DNA of 64,000 nt from Posidonia oceanica (taxonomy: Eukaryota > Streptophyta > Magnoliopsida > Alismatales > Posidoniaceae). The notes under the pieces were generated by a model that was not told the DNA's origin, did no database searches, and saw only the letters and a program-made list of their open reading frames with translations. Each line of letters starts with the position of its first letter. Within the stretch, counting starts at the first letter, position 1. Positions 23,127-34,659 of the stretch are shown piece by piece. The position numbers and the translations under genes are program-made. The DNA lies in the NCBI GenBank assembly GCA_037176725.1, contig JAZBRS010000020.1:97668501-97732500 (forward strand), read 5' to 3'.

Positions 23127-23362
23127 TATAAACGTGCCCTTTCTCGCAGAGGATCGGACCAGAGGGGTCCGAACGAGAGAGGTCTTCACGGATAGCGACG
23201 CGAAGAAGGAAAGCAAAAGATAAGACAAAACAGAGTCGCCAGCCTGTGAACGTGCCCTTTCTCGCAGAGGATTAGACCAGAGGGGGTCCGAATGAGAGAG
23301 ATCTTCATGGATAGCAACGCGAAGAAGGAAAGTAAAAGATAAGACAAAACAGAGTCACCACC
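23127..23362 (-). repeat. 118-bp tandem duplication in U5 of element C 3' LTR
   Basis: Two units share ACGTGCCCTTTCTCGCAGAG, GAGGTC/GAGATC-CTTCA and AAGATAAGACAAAACAGAGTC. The join reads CAGAGTCGCCAGCCTGTGAAC, which looks like an LTR end plus PBS fused to internal U5 sequence. The 5' LTR carries the same duplication (56504-56740). Confidence 0.75.
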
Positions 23363-24831
23363 TAATCTATTATCGGGAAGACAAGGAAAGCATAGAAAAC
23401 ATACAAGTGGATGCAATGCTATGCAAAATGTATGACTCGTGCCAAGGACGAGGCAAAATGATCACTACAGGCCAAAGAAAGGGTAAGGATTCCTATTACG
23501 TGCGAAGAAGGTGTTAGGCACCCCCGACATGCTCGAGGAATCGGTCTTTCTTGGCTAAATGCTCACATTTGCAGGAATTTCGGCAATGATTGCCTAACTG
23601 CACGTCCAAGGGACGAGGAATGCTGTGCCATGCTATGATTGCTAAAATGCATGCCTGAATGCCTAAATGCCAAGTATGTTGCGATTACATGCCTAAGTGT
23701 ACACTCTAAGTGCTGTGATGCATGATAAAAAGTAAACGTGCAGTCTATGTGCTCAGCTGCGCTGTCAGTGTTCCGAATGGGGCGAGCACTGTTCATAAGA
23801 ACTCCAGACAGTAAACATCACTGCCCTAATGCAAATACAGGCGATAAAACAAAACGTCGATAAAACCACGCAATGCAAGTGTACGACATGCAAAGGGGAA
23901 AGAAAACAAGGGCGGAAAAGCCACGTAAAACCACACAATGCAAGTGTAAAACAAGCAAGGGGGAAAGAAGACGGATACGATAAACCAAGTGAAAACCACA
24001 CGATGCAAGTGTAAAACAAGCAAAGGGGAAAGAAAATAAGGGCAGAAAACCCTAACCTACATGCACGAGAAAACATGGTGCGAAAACAAGGCATGCAGTG
24101 CAAGTGGCAAGCAACAAGTGATATGTAGTGATTCAGATGGACTTATCTTGCAGATCTGAGGCTTGATCTGAAATAACTTTGGTTAGAACGAAAGATTGTT
24201 CAACCAGGAAGACCTGGATGGTTAGATCGTGAAGAGCCAACGGTCCGATCAAAAGTTATTCAGGTTTCAAGTCAGATGGCTCAAGGGCCAGAAAAGTGGC
24301 CTAAATGGGGTCTAAGTGCAAAATGCCCCTATGAGTGTGCAAGGCAGGGTGTCCTACATGCAATGAGGCTAACAATGCTCAAACAAGTGCAAGAGTGTAG
24401 TATGCAATGATATGAAGATGCAATGCTTGTAAAAATGCAAAGGTAGGGACCTAAATGCAATTAAGGGAAACTACAAGGGCCTACATGCAAAATCATGAAA
24501 AAATGCATTGCAACAGAATAAATGCATGCAAAAATGTAGATGCAGCAGAGTATGGGGCTAGCAGGGGCCAAATGCAATGCTAAATAAAAGGCAGGCATGC
24601 AATAAAGCAATAAAAGGACCTACATGCAGTTTTGAAAACATGTAGGGCCTAAATGCAATGCAAAAGTAGCAGGTAAACAGACAACAGTTTGAAAATGTGG
24701 ACTAAAATGCAATTTGTAAAACCGTTGGCCATTTAAAGCAATGCAATATGATTAAAATTGAAATTTAAATGATGCATGTATGTGAAAAGGACTTAAATGT
24801 ATAAACACAAGTAGCAGTACTGTATTGCAAT

Positions 24832-24836
24832 GTAAT
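24832..24836. repeat. Target site duplication of B, left
   Basis: GTAAT, identical to 46633-46637. C's other LTR shows the undivided sequence at about 58228 (TTGCAATATAATAAGTTT). Confidence 0.9.
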
Positions 24837-27800
24837 TGTAATAACCCTGAATTCTGATCGTCCATGCACGATGCTAAAGCTCGCGTGCACCGATTAAAAT
24901 AGGCTCACTATATGTGACAGGATCCGAGGGATGAAACTTGACTCAGAAACATTGGCAAAAGAAGAAAAAAGAAATGATAAAACAAATCGGAGTCGCCACC
25001 AGGTCTATTAAATTGGGAGACAGGGAAAACCGAAGGTAATACATGAAAAGACATGCAAAACCAGATGCAAAGAGGGGGCAATGGGGATGCGATGCAACAC
25101 AATGCAATGCTATGCTATGCTATGCTATGACTCGTGCCTAGGATGAAGGAAAGGTCTTTACGGGCCAAGAGAAAGGGCAAGGACTCCTGTTACGCAAGGG
25201 GAAGGTGTTAGGCACCCCCGACACGTCCGAGAGTCGGTCTTTCATAGGCAATCTCGCTCGCTAATGCAGGAAGATGCTTGCCTAATGCCTAAATGCAATG
25301 AATGTCTGATTGCTGTGCATGGGAAATAAACGTGCTATCTATGTGCTTAGCAGCGCTGCTAGTGTTCCGAACTGGGCGAACCCTGGTTCGTGAGAACTCC
25401 TAGGCAATAAGCATAATGGCCCTAATGCAAATGCAGGTGATGGAACAAAACTGCGGGGAAACCAGGCAATGCAAACGACATGCAAGAGATAAACCAAAGC
25501 GGGCGCGGGAAATGGTGCGAGTGCGGAAAACGAGGCGAAAGCCCAGAAAACGATGCAAAGACGCGGAAAACAATGCAAGGGTATAGAAAATGATGCAAGG
25601 GTGCGGAAAACGATGCAAAGACGCAGATAACGATGCAAAAGCACGGAAAAACAAAACAGGGGTCAGGTAGCATACATGGGGATTGCAATACGAATAAGAA
25701 GCCATAAAACACGGAAAACGGCGAATGAAATCAAATCGGCGTTTTAAAATCAAATTCAGCCTACTGCAAGCGTTGGACGCTGGCAACTCTGGCGTCCAAT
25801 GTTGGATGCTGGCATTGCTGGTGTCCAACATCTGCTGGAGGCAGACAGCATGCAATTTTCAGAAAAGGATGCATTCTAACTATATGAATGCAATGCAGAT
25901 GCAGAAATGCAGCAGAACAGGTGCATAACATGCAGGGCAACTAGGACAGCAATTCAAGAACAGATTCAGAGCAAGATGCAAGCTAAGATCAGCAATTAAA
26001 ACCAACAGGGTGTTGAATGCCTGTGAGCATGGAGTCCAACACAGGCCAGAGGACGGCAAAACAAACAAGCATATAGATGACAAATAAAATATTGGAGCAT
26101 GCATTTAGTCTACTATAAGCAGGCATAAACTAGACATGCAAGCATAGGATACATAAAAGTCCAAAAAACACGACAGCTGCAATGCATTCCAGGCATAAAG
26201 CTCAACCAGAGCGTTGGAAGCGAGCTGAACCGGCGTCCAACGTTGGACGCTAGGAACAGCAGCATACAACGCACTGGGAGGCACAAACACAAGAACTTGC
26301 ATAAAAATTAGCATGCGATCTAAGAAAGCTAAGGAACAATTGCAATGAAAGCTAAGCAAGCATATGAACACATAAGTCATGCAAACACGGGGATCAGAGC
26401 ATCATGCAAGTATTTAAAACTAAAACAGATGAACAGGGATGTTAGACGCGGGTGACAGCAGCATTCAACGTAGGACGCTAAAGCCCCCAGCGTCCAACAC
26501 CTGCAGAATGCAAACCCACCTGCAAAAGGGGGAGCTCAGCTCTAAACCCCACTTAACATGCATGCAAGCTACTGATGGCATGCCAGATTAAGAAAAAGCA
26601 TTCATACCAAGCATATAATCCATGAGAAGCAAATAAAAAGAGAGCATGCATAAGAGTAAAGGATAAAAATCCAAGAAAAAAGGCATGCAACTTGAGAGGA
26701 GATTAAGAAGTCCAAACATGGTTGCCATAGGGGCCATGCAACACTAAGTAAGCATAGATCAAGCATAAATCTCAAAAGGAAACGAGATGCAAGCATGGCA
26801 GCAGAATAGAGCTAGCAGACATGTTGGACGCTGGATGAACCAGCATCCAATGTTGGACGCGGCTCACCCAAGCGTCCAACGCAGGCAGACTGTAGACTGA
26901 ACTAAAACATGCAAAGTGATCCAAGACAAGATCCAAACAAGGAAGCAGGCATGGCACAGCATCTGAAAACATGTAAGGAAGGCATGCAGCATGGATTCAT
27001 AAAAGGCAAGCAACAACAAGGCATGGCAAACTTCAAAGCAAAGGCAAAGGAAAAGAAGGCAAGGTAGGGTGTTGGACACTGGCTACGGCCGCGTCCAATG
27101 TTGGACGCACCAGCCTGGGCGTCCAACAAACTGACGAACTTCCTGGCCAAGAACAGTAGCCAAATCGATTCAAAACTCCAAATAAACTAGCTAGTAAGCA
27201 AGGGTGATCGACAACAAGCATGGTGGTATGCTTGGTGCCGAAATTAGGCAGGTGGATTGCTCCACCCACCTCCTCCTCCTCAAGGCCGGAAAACCAAGGC
27301 GAGGAGGGGTGTGTGCTATGCAATAATGCATGGAAAGCATATGGAAACACTCATGCATGAGCTTCAGGGATGGATAACCAACCTGTGCGCGGCCTGAAAC
27401 GGCGGTTCGCTTTCTTCGCTAGCGTTGCGGAAGTTTGCGGTGGACGAACTCCGGCGAGGTCGCAAGGCTTGCTAGGGGCACGGAAGAAGGCACCGAAGGG
27501 TCGAAAGTAGAGGTGGGAGATCGCTCTTGCTCTCGAAGTGGTTCAATTTCCTCTTGGGCTTGTGTGGTGAGAGCTGCAATGGGTCAAAGGTGGCTGTTTT
27601 GTGAAATGGGTGCATGGGATCTGCTGCAAATGGCAGAGGTTGCAGGCAGATTGCAAGTCTTGGCAGGCGATGGCAGGGGCTCTTGGGTGTATGGAGGGCA
27701 CGAGGGATGTCAGGTGGAGGGCATGGGCTTGTCAAAGGGCTGGGAAAAGCTCGGCGGTGGCAGGTAGATGCGGCTAATGGCAGTGAGGGTGGAGTGGTGG

Positions 27801-28274
27801 AAATGGGGCTAGGTGGAGGAGACGGCTAGTAAGTGCACTTACTCGGCCTTGGAAGCTAGTGGGTGGCCTGGAGTCCACGAAGGGATGGGTAGTAAGTGCA
27901 TACGGGCGGCGGAGAGGACGGGAGATGAGCCGAAGGTGGCAGAGCAGCCGCTGCTGCACCCGGGTCGTTGGACGCTAGAGCAGAAGGCGTCCAACGTTGG
28001 ACGCTAGCACAGGGCACGTCCAACGTTGGACGCTACCCGTGCCAGCGTACAACATAACTAGGAGGCAAAAGGCTGAAATGGGCTTGGACTTAGGCTTAGG
28101 AAGGGTTTAAAAATGTGTAAAATGCTTGGGTTAAGGCTTTGGTGTTTAGGTAAGGTTTTAGGTTTGGTTTTGGGGTAGAAATGGGTTAATCTGAAAAAGA
28201 ATGGCATCCTAGAGTCCAAACAAGCCTGCAGGAGAAATTACCGACTTCCAGGCTGTCAGAATGGGGTGTCTACA
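24837..28274 (-). repeat. Element B 3' LTR
   Basis: 3.44 kb, TGTAATAACCC...GGTGTCTACA in plus direction, highly similar to 43224-46632. It contains the PBS-like GGAGTCGCCACC (about 24990), the U5 box (25181-25247), ~25-bp ACGATGCAAAGACGCGGAAA repeats (25500-25640) and eight or more foldbacks built on GTTGGACGC/GCGTCCAAC (25765-28050). The GC-rich part 27370-27960 carries ORFs on both strands without recognisable families. Confidence 0.92.
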
Positions 28275-28340
28275 GATGCCCCTCCCTGAGCGAGGTCAAG
28301 CGTGTAGCGAGACCGCTGCTCAGGGTAGACAAGACACCCT
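28265..28340 (-). promoter_or_regulatory. Element B polypurine tract inside a nested hairpin
   Basis: Same layout as in A. The inner stem is CCCTGAGC (28284-28291) with GCTCAGGG (28318-28325). The outer arm reads GTAGAC at 28325-28330 and the LTR terminus is GTCTAC here instead of GTCAAC, so both sides changed together. The PPT AGGGAGGGGCATC (minus) touches the LTR start TGTAGACA. Confidence 0.75.
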
Positions 28341-28699
28341 ACCTGACGCCAGCAGGAGCGCAAATTGCTGTAGGCGTGAGTCATTTACCCGGCGGATGCA
28401 CCGGAAATCATGACTCAGAACCGCAATGCAGATGCAGATGCAATGCGTGCTAATGCAGATGCAATGCATGCCGATGTAGTTATTTATCATGCAAAGCCGT
28501 TAGTACAAGAATGTGGTGCTGATGTAGAAAGAGGGCAAAGAAAGCTGGCATGAGCTCGGTGATTAGTCCGAACTCACAAAAGGGACGCCTAACAAGACTG
28601 ACGGGCTTGGCATCCGAGTAGTTAGGGCTACTAGCCCAACAAGCAAAAGGTTAGACAAATTGACGGCTGTCGACCGAGCAGTTAGGGCTGCCAGCCCAC
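28341..28699 (-). other. Element B 3' non-coding region next to the PPT
   Basis: No gene. It holds family-wide sequence (GGCGGATGCACCGG), GATGCA-rich sequence and two AGTTAGGG hairpin boxes (GAGTAGTTAGGGCTAC about 28615, GAGCAGTTAGGGCTGC about 28676). Confidence 0.6.
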
Positions 28700-30140
28700 A
28701 GGGGAACATAAGTAGCTTGTCCTCGCCCGAGGAAACAAGCAAGAAAGAGAAAAGGGGGAAGGCAAGCATGGGTATCGTCCTCCCGGAGCGAAGCCACGCA
28801 AGGGCTGATCCTCGCACGAGGATACAAGGAAGGACTCCGAGCATACGGGGTCCGAGAAGAGCTTGTCCTCGCCCGAGGAAGCAAGCAAGAAAGGAAGAAA
28901 GGGGGCAGGTAAGCATGGGCATCGTTCGCACGGAGCAAAGCCACGCAAGGGCTGATCCTCGCACGAGGATATAGGGGAGGACTCCGAGCATACGGGGTCC
29001 GGGAAGGGCTTGTCCTCGCCCAAGGAAGCAAGGAAGAAAGAAAGAAAGGGGGCAGGCAAGCGTGGGCATCGTCCGCACGGAGCAAAGCCACGCAAGGGCT
29101 GATCCTTGCACATGGATACAAGGAAGGACTCCGAGCATACGGGGTCCGAGAAGAGCTTGTCCTCCCCCGAGGAAGCAAGTGCGACCTCCGTGCGGATGGA
29201 GATGGAAAAGGCTTGTCCTCGCCTAAGGAAGCAAGCGGGGGATTCCGCACGGACGGAATCGAAAGGGGGCTTGTCCTCGCCCGAGGAAGCAAGCAGCAGT
29301 CTGATCCTCGCCCGAGGAAGCAGACAGGGGACTTCGTCCGCAAAGAGCGAAGTCGCCTGGGGGGCTCGCCCCCGGTTGGGGAAACAAGCGGGCCTGATCC
29401 TCACCCAAGGAAACAGGAGGGACTTCATCCGCACGGAGCGAAGTCGCAGGGGGGCTTGTCCTCGCACGAGGAAGTAAGCAAAAAAAAAAAAAAGACTTGT
29501 CCTTGCCCGAGGAAGCAAGCAGGTGGGACCCCGTCTGCACGGAGCGGAGTCGTGCAGAAGGCAAGAAGAAAGAGGCTTGTCCTCACCCAAGGAAGCAAGC
29601 AAGTGGGACCCCGTCCGCACGAAGCGAGGTCACGCGAAAAGAAAAAGACTTGTCCTCGCCCGAGGAAGCAAGCAGGCAGGACCCCATCCGCACGGAGCGA
29701 CGTCGCGTAGAAGGCAAGAAGAAATAGGCTTGTCCTCGCCCGAGGAAGCAAGCAGGCGGGACCCCATCCGCACGGAGCGAAGTCACGCGTAAAGAAAAAG
29801 GTCTGTCCTCGCCCAAGGAAGCAAGCAAGAAAGGAAAAAATGCTTGTCCTCGCCCGAGGAAGCAAGCGGGGCGCGCATATGCTTATCCTCGACCAAGGAA
29901 TAAGCGGGCCTGATCCTCGCCCGAGGAAATAGGGAAACTCCATCTGCACGGAGCTGCGCAAGGCTTGTCCTCGCACGAGGAAACAAGCGGGTCTGATCCT
30001 CGCCCGAGGAAATAGACAGGGGCTCTGTCCGCACAGAGCCAAGCAGGGCTTGTCCTCGCCCGAGGAAGCAAGCGGGCCTGACCTCGCACGAGGAAACAGG
30101 CGAAGGACTTCGTCCGCACGGAGCGAAGTCGCAAGAAGAA
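28700..30140 (-). repeat. Array of about two dozen short palindromes, element B
   Basis: Roughly 24 copies of TCCTCGCCCGAGGA (or near variants) at 30-90 bp spacing, alternating with a second foldback family such as GACTTCG...CGAAGTC (30107-30130), GGCTCTG...CAGAGCC (30020-30042) and GATTCCG...CGGAATC (29231-29252). Flanks of the first family also pair and vary together: GCTTG/CAAGC, CCTG/CAGG, GTCTG/CAGAC, CTTAT/ATAAG. ORFs across this part on both strands are repeat translations. Confidence 0.85.
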
Positions 30141-30158
30141 GGAAAGGGGAGAGGGAGC

Positions 30159-30195
30159 GATACCAGAGGGCAGCTAAAAAGATGCCCCTAGTATC
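30159..30195 (-). other. GATACC/GTATC module, two arms only, element B
   Basis: GATACCAGAGGGCA and TGCCCCTAGTATC remain; the third arm seen in A and C is missing. The neighbouring text AGGGATACCAGCCC (30247 on) is a degraded AGTTAGGG box. Confidence 0.55.
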
Positions 30196-30638
30196 GAGAA
30201 AGCAAGGAAATGCAGACAAAACTAATGTGTTTGCCAAACGAGCAATTAGGGATACCAGCCCAGAGCGATCCAGGCAAAGGCGGTTGCGGCGATGCATGGG
30301 TTTGCAGAGGTTCTTGCGTGCATGTTGATCGCGGGGGAGCTTTGCTGCAACTCCCTTGCTGAGGCTGTGAGTTGCATGGTGCTTGTGGGGGGGAGCTGCT
30401 CTAGATCTCCTGTAGGGCTGTTCTAGGCAGCTTGCATGGGTTAATGCTCTGAAGGGCTTGATGCGGGTCCTGCAACAACCTGGCGGAAACAGATATGCAA
30501 TAGGCAAGGCATGCAACACAAACAAATGGCGTGAAACGTCTTTGTATTGAGTGAATCTCTGGTTACATGCCTCTGGTAGGCCAACAAAGATACATCATGA
30601 TTCAAAAGAGCTAAACAAACAAGCAACTGCACAGATGC
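30196..30638 (-). other. Non-coding spacer between PMD-like ORF and hairpin array, element B
   Basis: I see no gene or repeat array here. It would be 3' untranslated sequence of the PMD-like ORF. Confidence 0.5.
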
Positions 30639-31861
30639 CTAGTTAAGTCGAGCCTTCTTTGCTTTCCGGGAGTCAGGAAACTGGGGGGTGCTAGGAGGAA
30701 TCTCGTTGAGGGGCCAGAGTCCCTGCACCTCAGCAACATACTCAGAAGTACATCCTGAGCCCTTCACAGTCGTGATGTCCGTAGACTTCACTCCATGCCG
30801 CATCAGGTCTGCTAGTTCTGCTGTAGCTGCTGTTGTGCTAAGAGGGTAAGTTTGCATGAGCCTGGACGTGGTGCTATCAATAAAGGCGCCCTGCCAGAAG
30901 CCAAACTGCCGCATGACCTGGATAGGGTGGTATTCCACACCCCTAGTGAACCCTGGCAGCACCACGAGTCGCGTATCACAGGCATCGAAGAAGACGGTGA
31001 AGAGTTCAGCTGCGGATGGGATGATTCGCCAAGTCACTGCATCATCCGTCAGCTCAAACAGCTTCTGGTACTCTTCTGGTATGCTCTTGATGGTCCTTGC
31101 ATAGCCGCTACTACAGTATGTTTCAATGGCATGCCTTTGAGGCATAGAAGATCCATCTCCAGGTGTGCTGCTAGCCAGATCTGCACAAGTGCTCCGCAGC
31201 CGTGGAAATGGCAGCAGCGGTGTGCGACACGGTCCAGCCCGCGGTAAGTCTCTGCAAGGATGACTGGTGCCAGGTCAATCTACTGGGTCACCACTGCAAG
31301 TGCAATTTCAGCAATCACGATTGCAACTGTCATCCGACCATGTGTGAAGATCAGTTTGCCTAGAAAGCGGGTGACGAATCCCCAAAGCCACAGCTCATCT
31401 CCGAGTTCAGCACGCTTTTCCTTAATTGCATCAAAGTATGCTAGGCAAAGCAGGGGCGTGGGCCCGCTGGTGCAGATCAGTCTTTGCTGGCAGCTTTTGG
31501 TAGAGAGCCCAGACAGCTGGCTCAGGACCGCAGTGTACCCGTCGCGCCTCATGAAGACCATAGGTCCCATGATCTTGGAGAAGCCACAGATCCGGCGCAC
31601 CTCCTCCAGCATAGGAGTCAGCTCTGTCCTGCCGAAGCGAAAGACATGATGCGCTGGTTTCCAAAACCTTGCAGTAGCACATAGAAGATGCCGGCTTACT
31701 TCGATGTCAACTGCCTTCAGAAGCTTGGATGGAATACCCCAGGTGCGCAGCTTCTCGCGGTCGGCTTCAGTGAGTTTGCCAATCCACTCTCGTAGGGCAT
31801 CTGAGCAGTGCATGGGGGTGACCAGAGTAGGATAACCCATTGTGCGGGAGGGAAAGTGCAA
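30639..31861 (-). pseudogene. Plant-mobile-domain-like (PMD / DUF7745-type) ORF downstream of integrase, element B
   Basis: The first part (31861-31280) has REWIGKLTEADREKLRTWG, then FRFGRTELTPMLEEVRRICGF, matching the 'ELTPTLEE...ILG' block of plant mobile domain/DUF7745 proteins. It continues past a TAG (31280-31282) as ILAETYRGLDRVA...LVQIWLAAHLE, the 'LLQIWLLEHL' block. After a frameshift near 31150, the 30639-31145 part has GVEYHPIQVMRQFGFWQGA, the usual 'YAPxxVLRQLG' block. PMD proteins act in gene silencing in plants (MAIN/MAIL family) and PMD relatives are known from transposons. It lies in sense orientation about 1.5 kb past integrase. The family name rests on recall of motifs; function in the element is unknown. 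Confidence 0.6.
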
Positions 31862-33354
31862 GCTGCTGGTGCAGAAACCTTAGTTACCTATAACCAAAGT
31901 TGTAGTTTATCAAATCAGATATAAGCATGTAACCACTGGCTGATAAAGATGCAGATTTCAAAGCTAGCAGTTTAGCATGTTCAACAGTTAGCATTCAGAG
32001 TGTAGATATTAAGCATATTCAGACAAAGGCAGTTCTGCTTGTAGGAAAGTGGTTGGTCGGAGCTCTGGACCGATGCAGCTTGAAGAAGGTCGACGCATGC
32101 TTGATAGAAGTACTGTCTCAACGCCGAGCCAAGTTTTGCAGAGTGGGAAGATAGAAGGAGGGGAAAGACTGATGCTGTGCATGCATGCATGGTTTATGAT
32201 TGATATGTGCAGATATGTGCATGATTTACAATAGATGCTATAGATGTGTGCATGATTTTTGCTTATATGCTGTAGCCGTCAGCATATGGAGTGCTTAGCG
32301 CCTGCTGCAGAGGAAGAGAGGGATCCCTGACTCACTGGACTCTACTCAAACTCTTAACTTGCTGGTGGCGCTCAGGAAATGGTTATTTGCAGTGCATGGG
32401 TGGTGGATAGTGAGGACAGGCTCCAGGCCAAACTCCCAAGGACTTACACCTACTCTTTTGTTTCTTTTTGCTCCCTCATAGGCATGTAGGTTTCCCCTAT
32501 CCCTAACTTGGAGGTAATGGACACCTGGTTGAAGCTGGGGAGCTGCTTGCTAGGCCTTGCTAGGTTTATAGGCTTTGCAGGGCTTGTGTATTCCTCAAGC
32601 GCAAACTTAGCTCCTCTCTAAGATAGGTAAAGGGGCGGGATTGCGCTACTTGCTTTTTTCTTTCTGGAGTTGACTTTTGTCTTTCCTCCTTTTTTCTTGC
32701 TTCTTTTTTCTTTTCTTTTTTTTTCTTTTCTTTTCTTTTTTTCTTCTTCTTTTTTTTTTGCAGGCTTCCGCCGTCCCTGGCTTAGAGGTAATGGGCGCCT
32801 GGGTTTGAGATGGGTTTGAGGCTCCCAAGTGCGAAATGGTGGACCATCTCCGAAGCAGTTCGGAGGGACAGGGTTATGCTACACGTCTCTATCTCTAGGG
32901 CCGACTTCTGCCTTCGCCTTCTATTTGACTATTCATTTATGCCTGTGCTCAGACATATTCTTTTATGGCTCACGCTTTTGCTCACACCCTAGCATTTTAT
33001 CTCCCTCGGGAGGTGCAAGTCCTAAGGAGTTTGGTTATTTTGCCTGTTCTCAATTGAAAGGTGGCTCCCTTACTAGCTAAGACGCCTAAGTAGTGTCGGG
33101 TGAGGCAGGGTAGACTCCTTCCAAAGCAGGCAAGCACATCCGATTTCATCATCGGGCCAGATGCAATGCATGATTTTTGCTGAGAATTTGTAGGTTTTTT
33201 GCTTGAGATATGCTGAAAGAGGTGGAAATGTAGGGATATGTGCAGAGAATGCGAGAATGTAGAGGGACAGGATTGGAATGCAGAAGGATGTACAAGGGTA
33301 ATGAGAATGCAAAGGATGGGACGGGAAAGAACGCTTTGCAAGGCAAGGGCCAGT
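31862..33354 (-). other. Spacer between integrase and PMD-like ORF, element B
   Basis: No gene. It holds a T/C-rich tract (32640-32760 on plus) and a block CTATCCCTAACTTGGAGGTAA (about 32495) shared with C near 52320, which shows that A and C lost pol while keeping surrounding sequence. A possible alternative is an intron or internal promoter region for the PMD-like ORF; nothing decides this. Confidence 0.5.
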
Positions 33355-34520
33355 CTACTGATAGTACTTCTTGAGGTAGCATGCATTGACCTGCTCTGAC
33401 TGCTCAGTCTGGTCCATGTCCTCAAGAATTGCCATGCCGCCTGAGAATGCCTGCTTGACCACAAAGGGGCCGCGCCAGTTGGGTCGGAATTTGCCTCGAC
33501 CGTCTAGCAGGTGGATGGCTCGCAAGACGAGATCTCCTGGCTGGAAGCTCCTAGGCCGCACCTTCTTCAGGTATGCTCTTGCCATCTGCTTCTGGTAGCA
33601 GCGAGCATTGTGCATTGCTTGCAATCTGTGCTCATCAATCAGGTTGAGCTGGGCGCAGCGGTCCTCGACCCACTCTGCTTCTTCCAGCTCTGCTTCTCGT
33701 AGGATTCGCAGCGAAGGGATCTCCACTTCGACAGGCAGCACTGCCTCCATGCTGTACGTCAGCAAGTACGGGGTGGCTCCTGTCGAGGTCCGCACTTGTG
33801 TCCTGTACATCCAGAGTGCATACGGGAGCTTGTCATGCCAGTCTTTGTGGGTTTCTGCCATCTTCTTCATTATTTTCACAATATTTTTGTTGGCAGACTC
33901 CACTACTCCATTCATCTGTGGCCGATATGGTGAGGATCTGTGATGCTTGATCTGGTGCTTCTGCAGGTATTCCTCGATCCTCTTTGCAATGAAGTTCGAG
34001 CCGTTGTTAGAGATGATTGCATGTGGGACCCCATATCGGGTGACAATGTTATTTCTGATAAACCTCTCCATCACCGCGGCTGTGACCGCCTTGTAGGAGG
34101 TTGCTTCCACCTACTTAGTGAAGTAGTCTATCACTACCAGAATGAAGCGATGACCATTTGATGCAGTAGGGTGTATAGCGTCAATGACGTCAATCCCCCA
34201 GGTGGAGAAGGGCCATGGCGAGGACATGCTATGCAATTCCTGTGGGGGAGCGTGTATAAGATTACCATGGATTTGGCAATTGTGGCATCTACGCACGAAC
34301 TGGCAGCAGTCTGCCTCCATGGTTGACCAGAAGTAGCCTTGCAACATGATCTTCTTGGCCAGCAGCACACCATTCATATGCGGACCACAAGTCCCTGCAT
34401 GAACTTGGAGCATAAGCATGTCGGCCTCTTGCTTGCTCAAGCAACACAGGAGCATCTGACTGTATGACCTTCTATATAGCTGTCCTACCCCTAACACATA
34501 CTTCGATGCCAGACGCGCCA
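33355..34520 (-). pseudogene. int: Integrase of element B, second catalytic Asp changed to Asn
   Basis: Would join element DNA to the chromosome. An HHCC-like zinc region (HAGTCGPH...CHNC) precedes the core. Core motifs: WGIDVID with the first Asp (34189-34191); IISNNGSNF, where the usual SDNG has Asn (34006-34008); and NGVVESANKN with Glu 36 residues later, the DD35E spacing. The C-terminal part (LQPGD-like FQPGDLVLRA, RPNWRGPFVVKQA) ends at a stop at 33355. A TAG at 34111-34113 stands where KWVEA is expected. Otherwise one frame is kept from the RNase H region (35361) through integrase. Confidence 0.9.
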
Positions 34521-34659
34521 AAGTTCTTCTATCTGCTGCTGAGGTGCTAGGCGGGTGGCTGCCAGACTCCAGGAAGGCTTTGATGTCACAACACCAAGGC
34601 TGCTCTTCCACCGGATCCACCTTCTCTATGCTCATGCAGTGCGCAGGCTGTTCCATGCA

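Larger units (their letters stand above)
23127..24836 (-). repeat. Element C 3' LTR, inner (U5-side) part
   Basis: Matches 56504 to about 58225. It starts TATAAACGTG where the other LTR has TGTGAACGTG. It carries a 118-bp tandem duplication (unit 1 at 23127-23244, unit 2 from 23245), a PBS-like string in each unit, the U5 box (23491-23556), a short repeat of GCAAGTGTAAAACAAGC and ATGCAA-rich sequence. It is broken at GTAAT (24832-24836) by element B and continues at 46638. Confidence 0.88.

Noticed and set aside
28563..30525. Long minus-strand ORFs (up to 366 aa) with repeating ASSGEDK/LLPRARTS peptides
   Set aside because: They are translations of the palindrome array; several frames and both strands are open because the repeat has few stop triplets.
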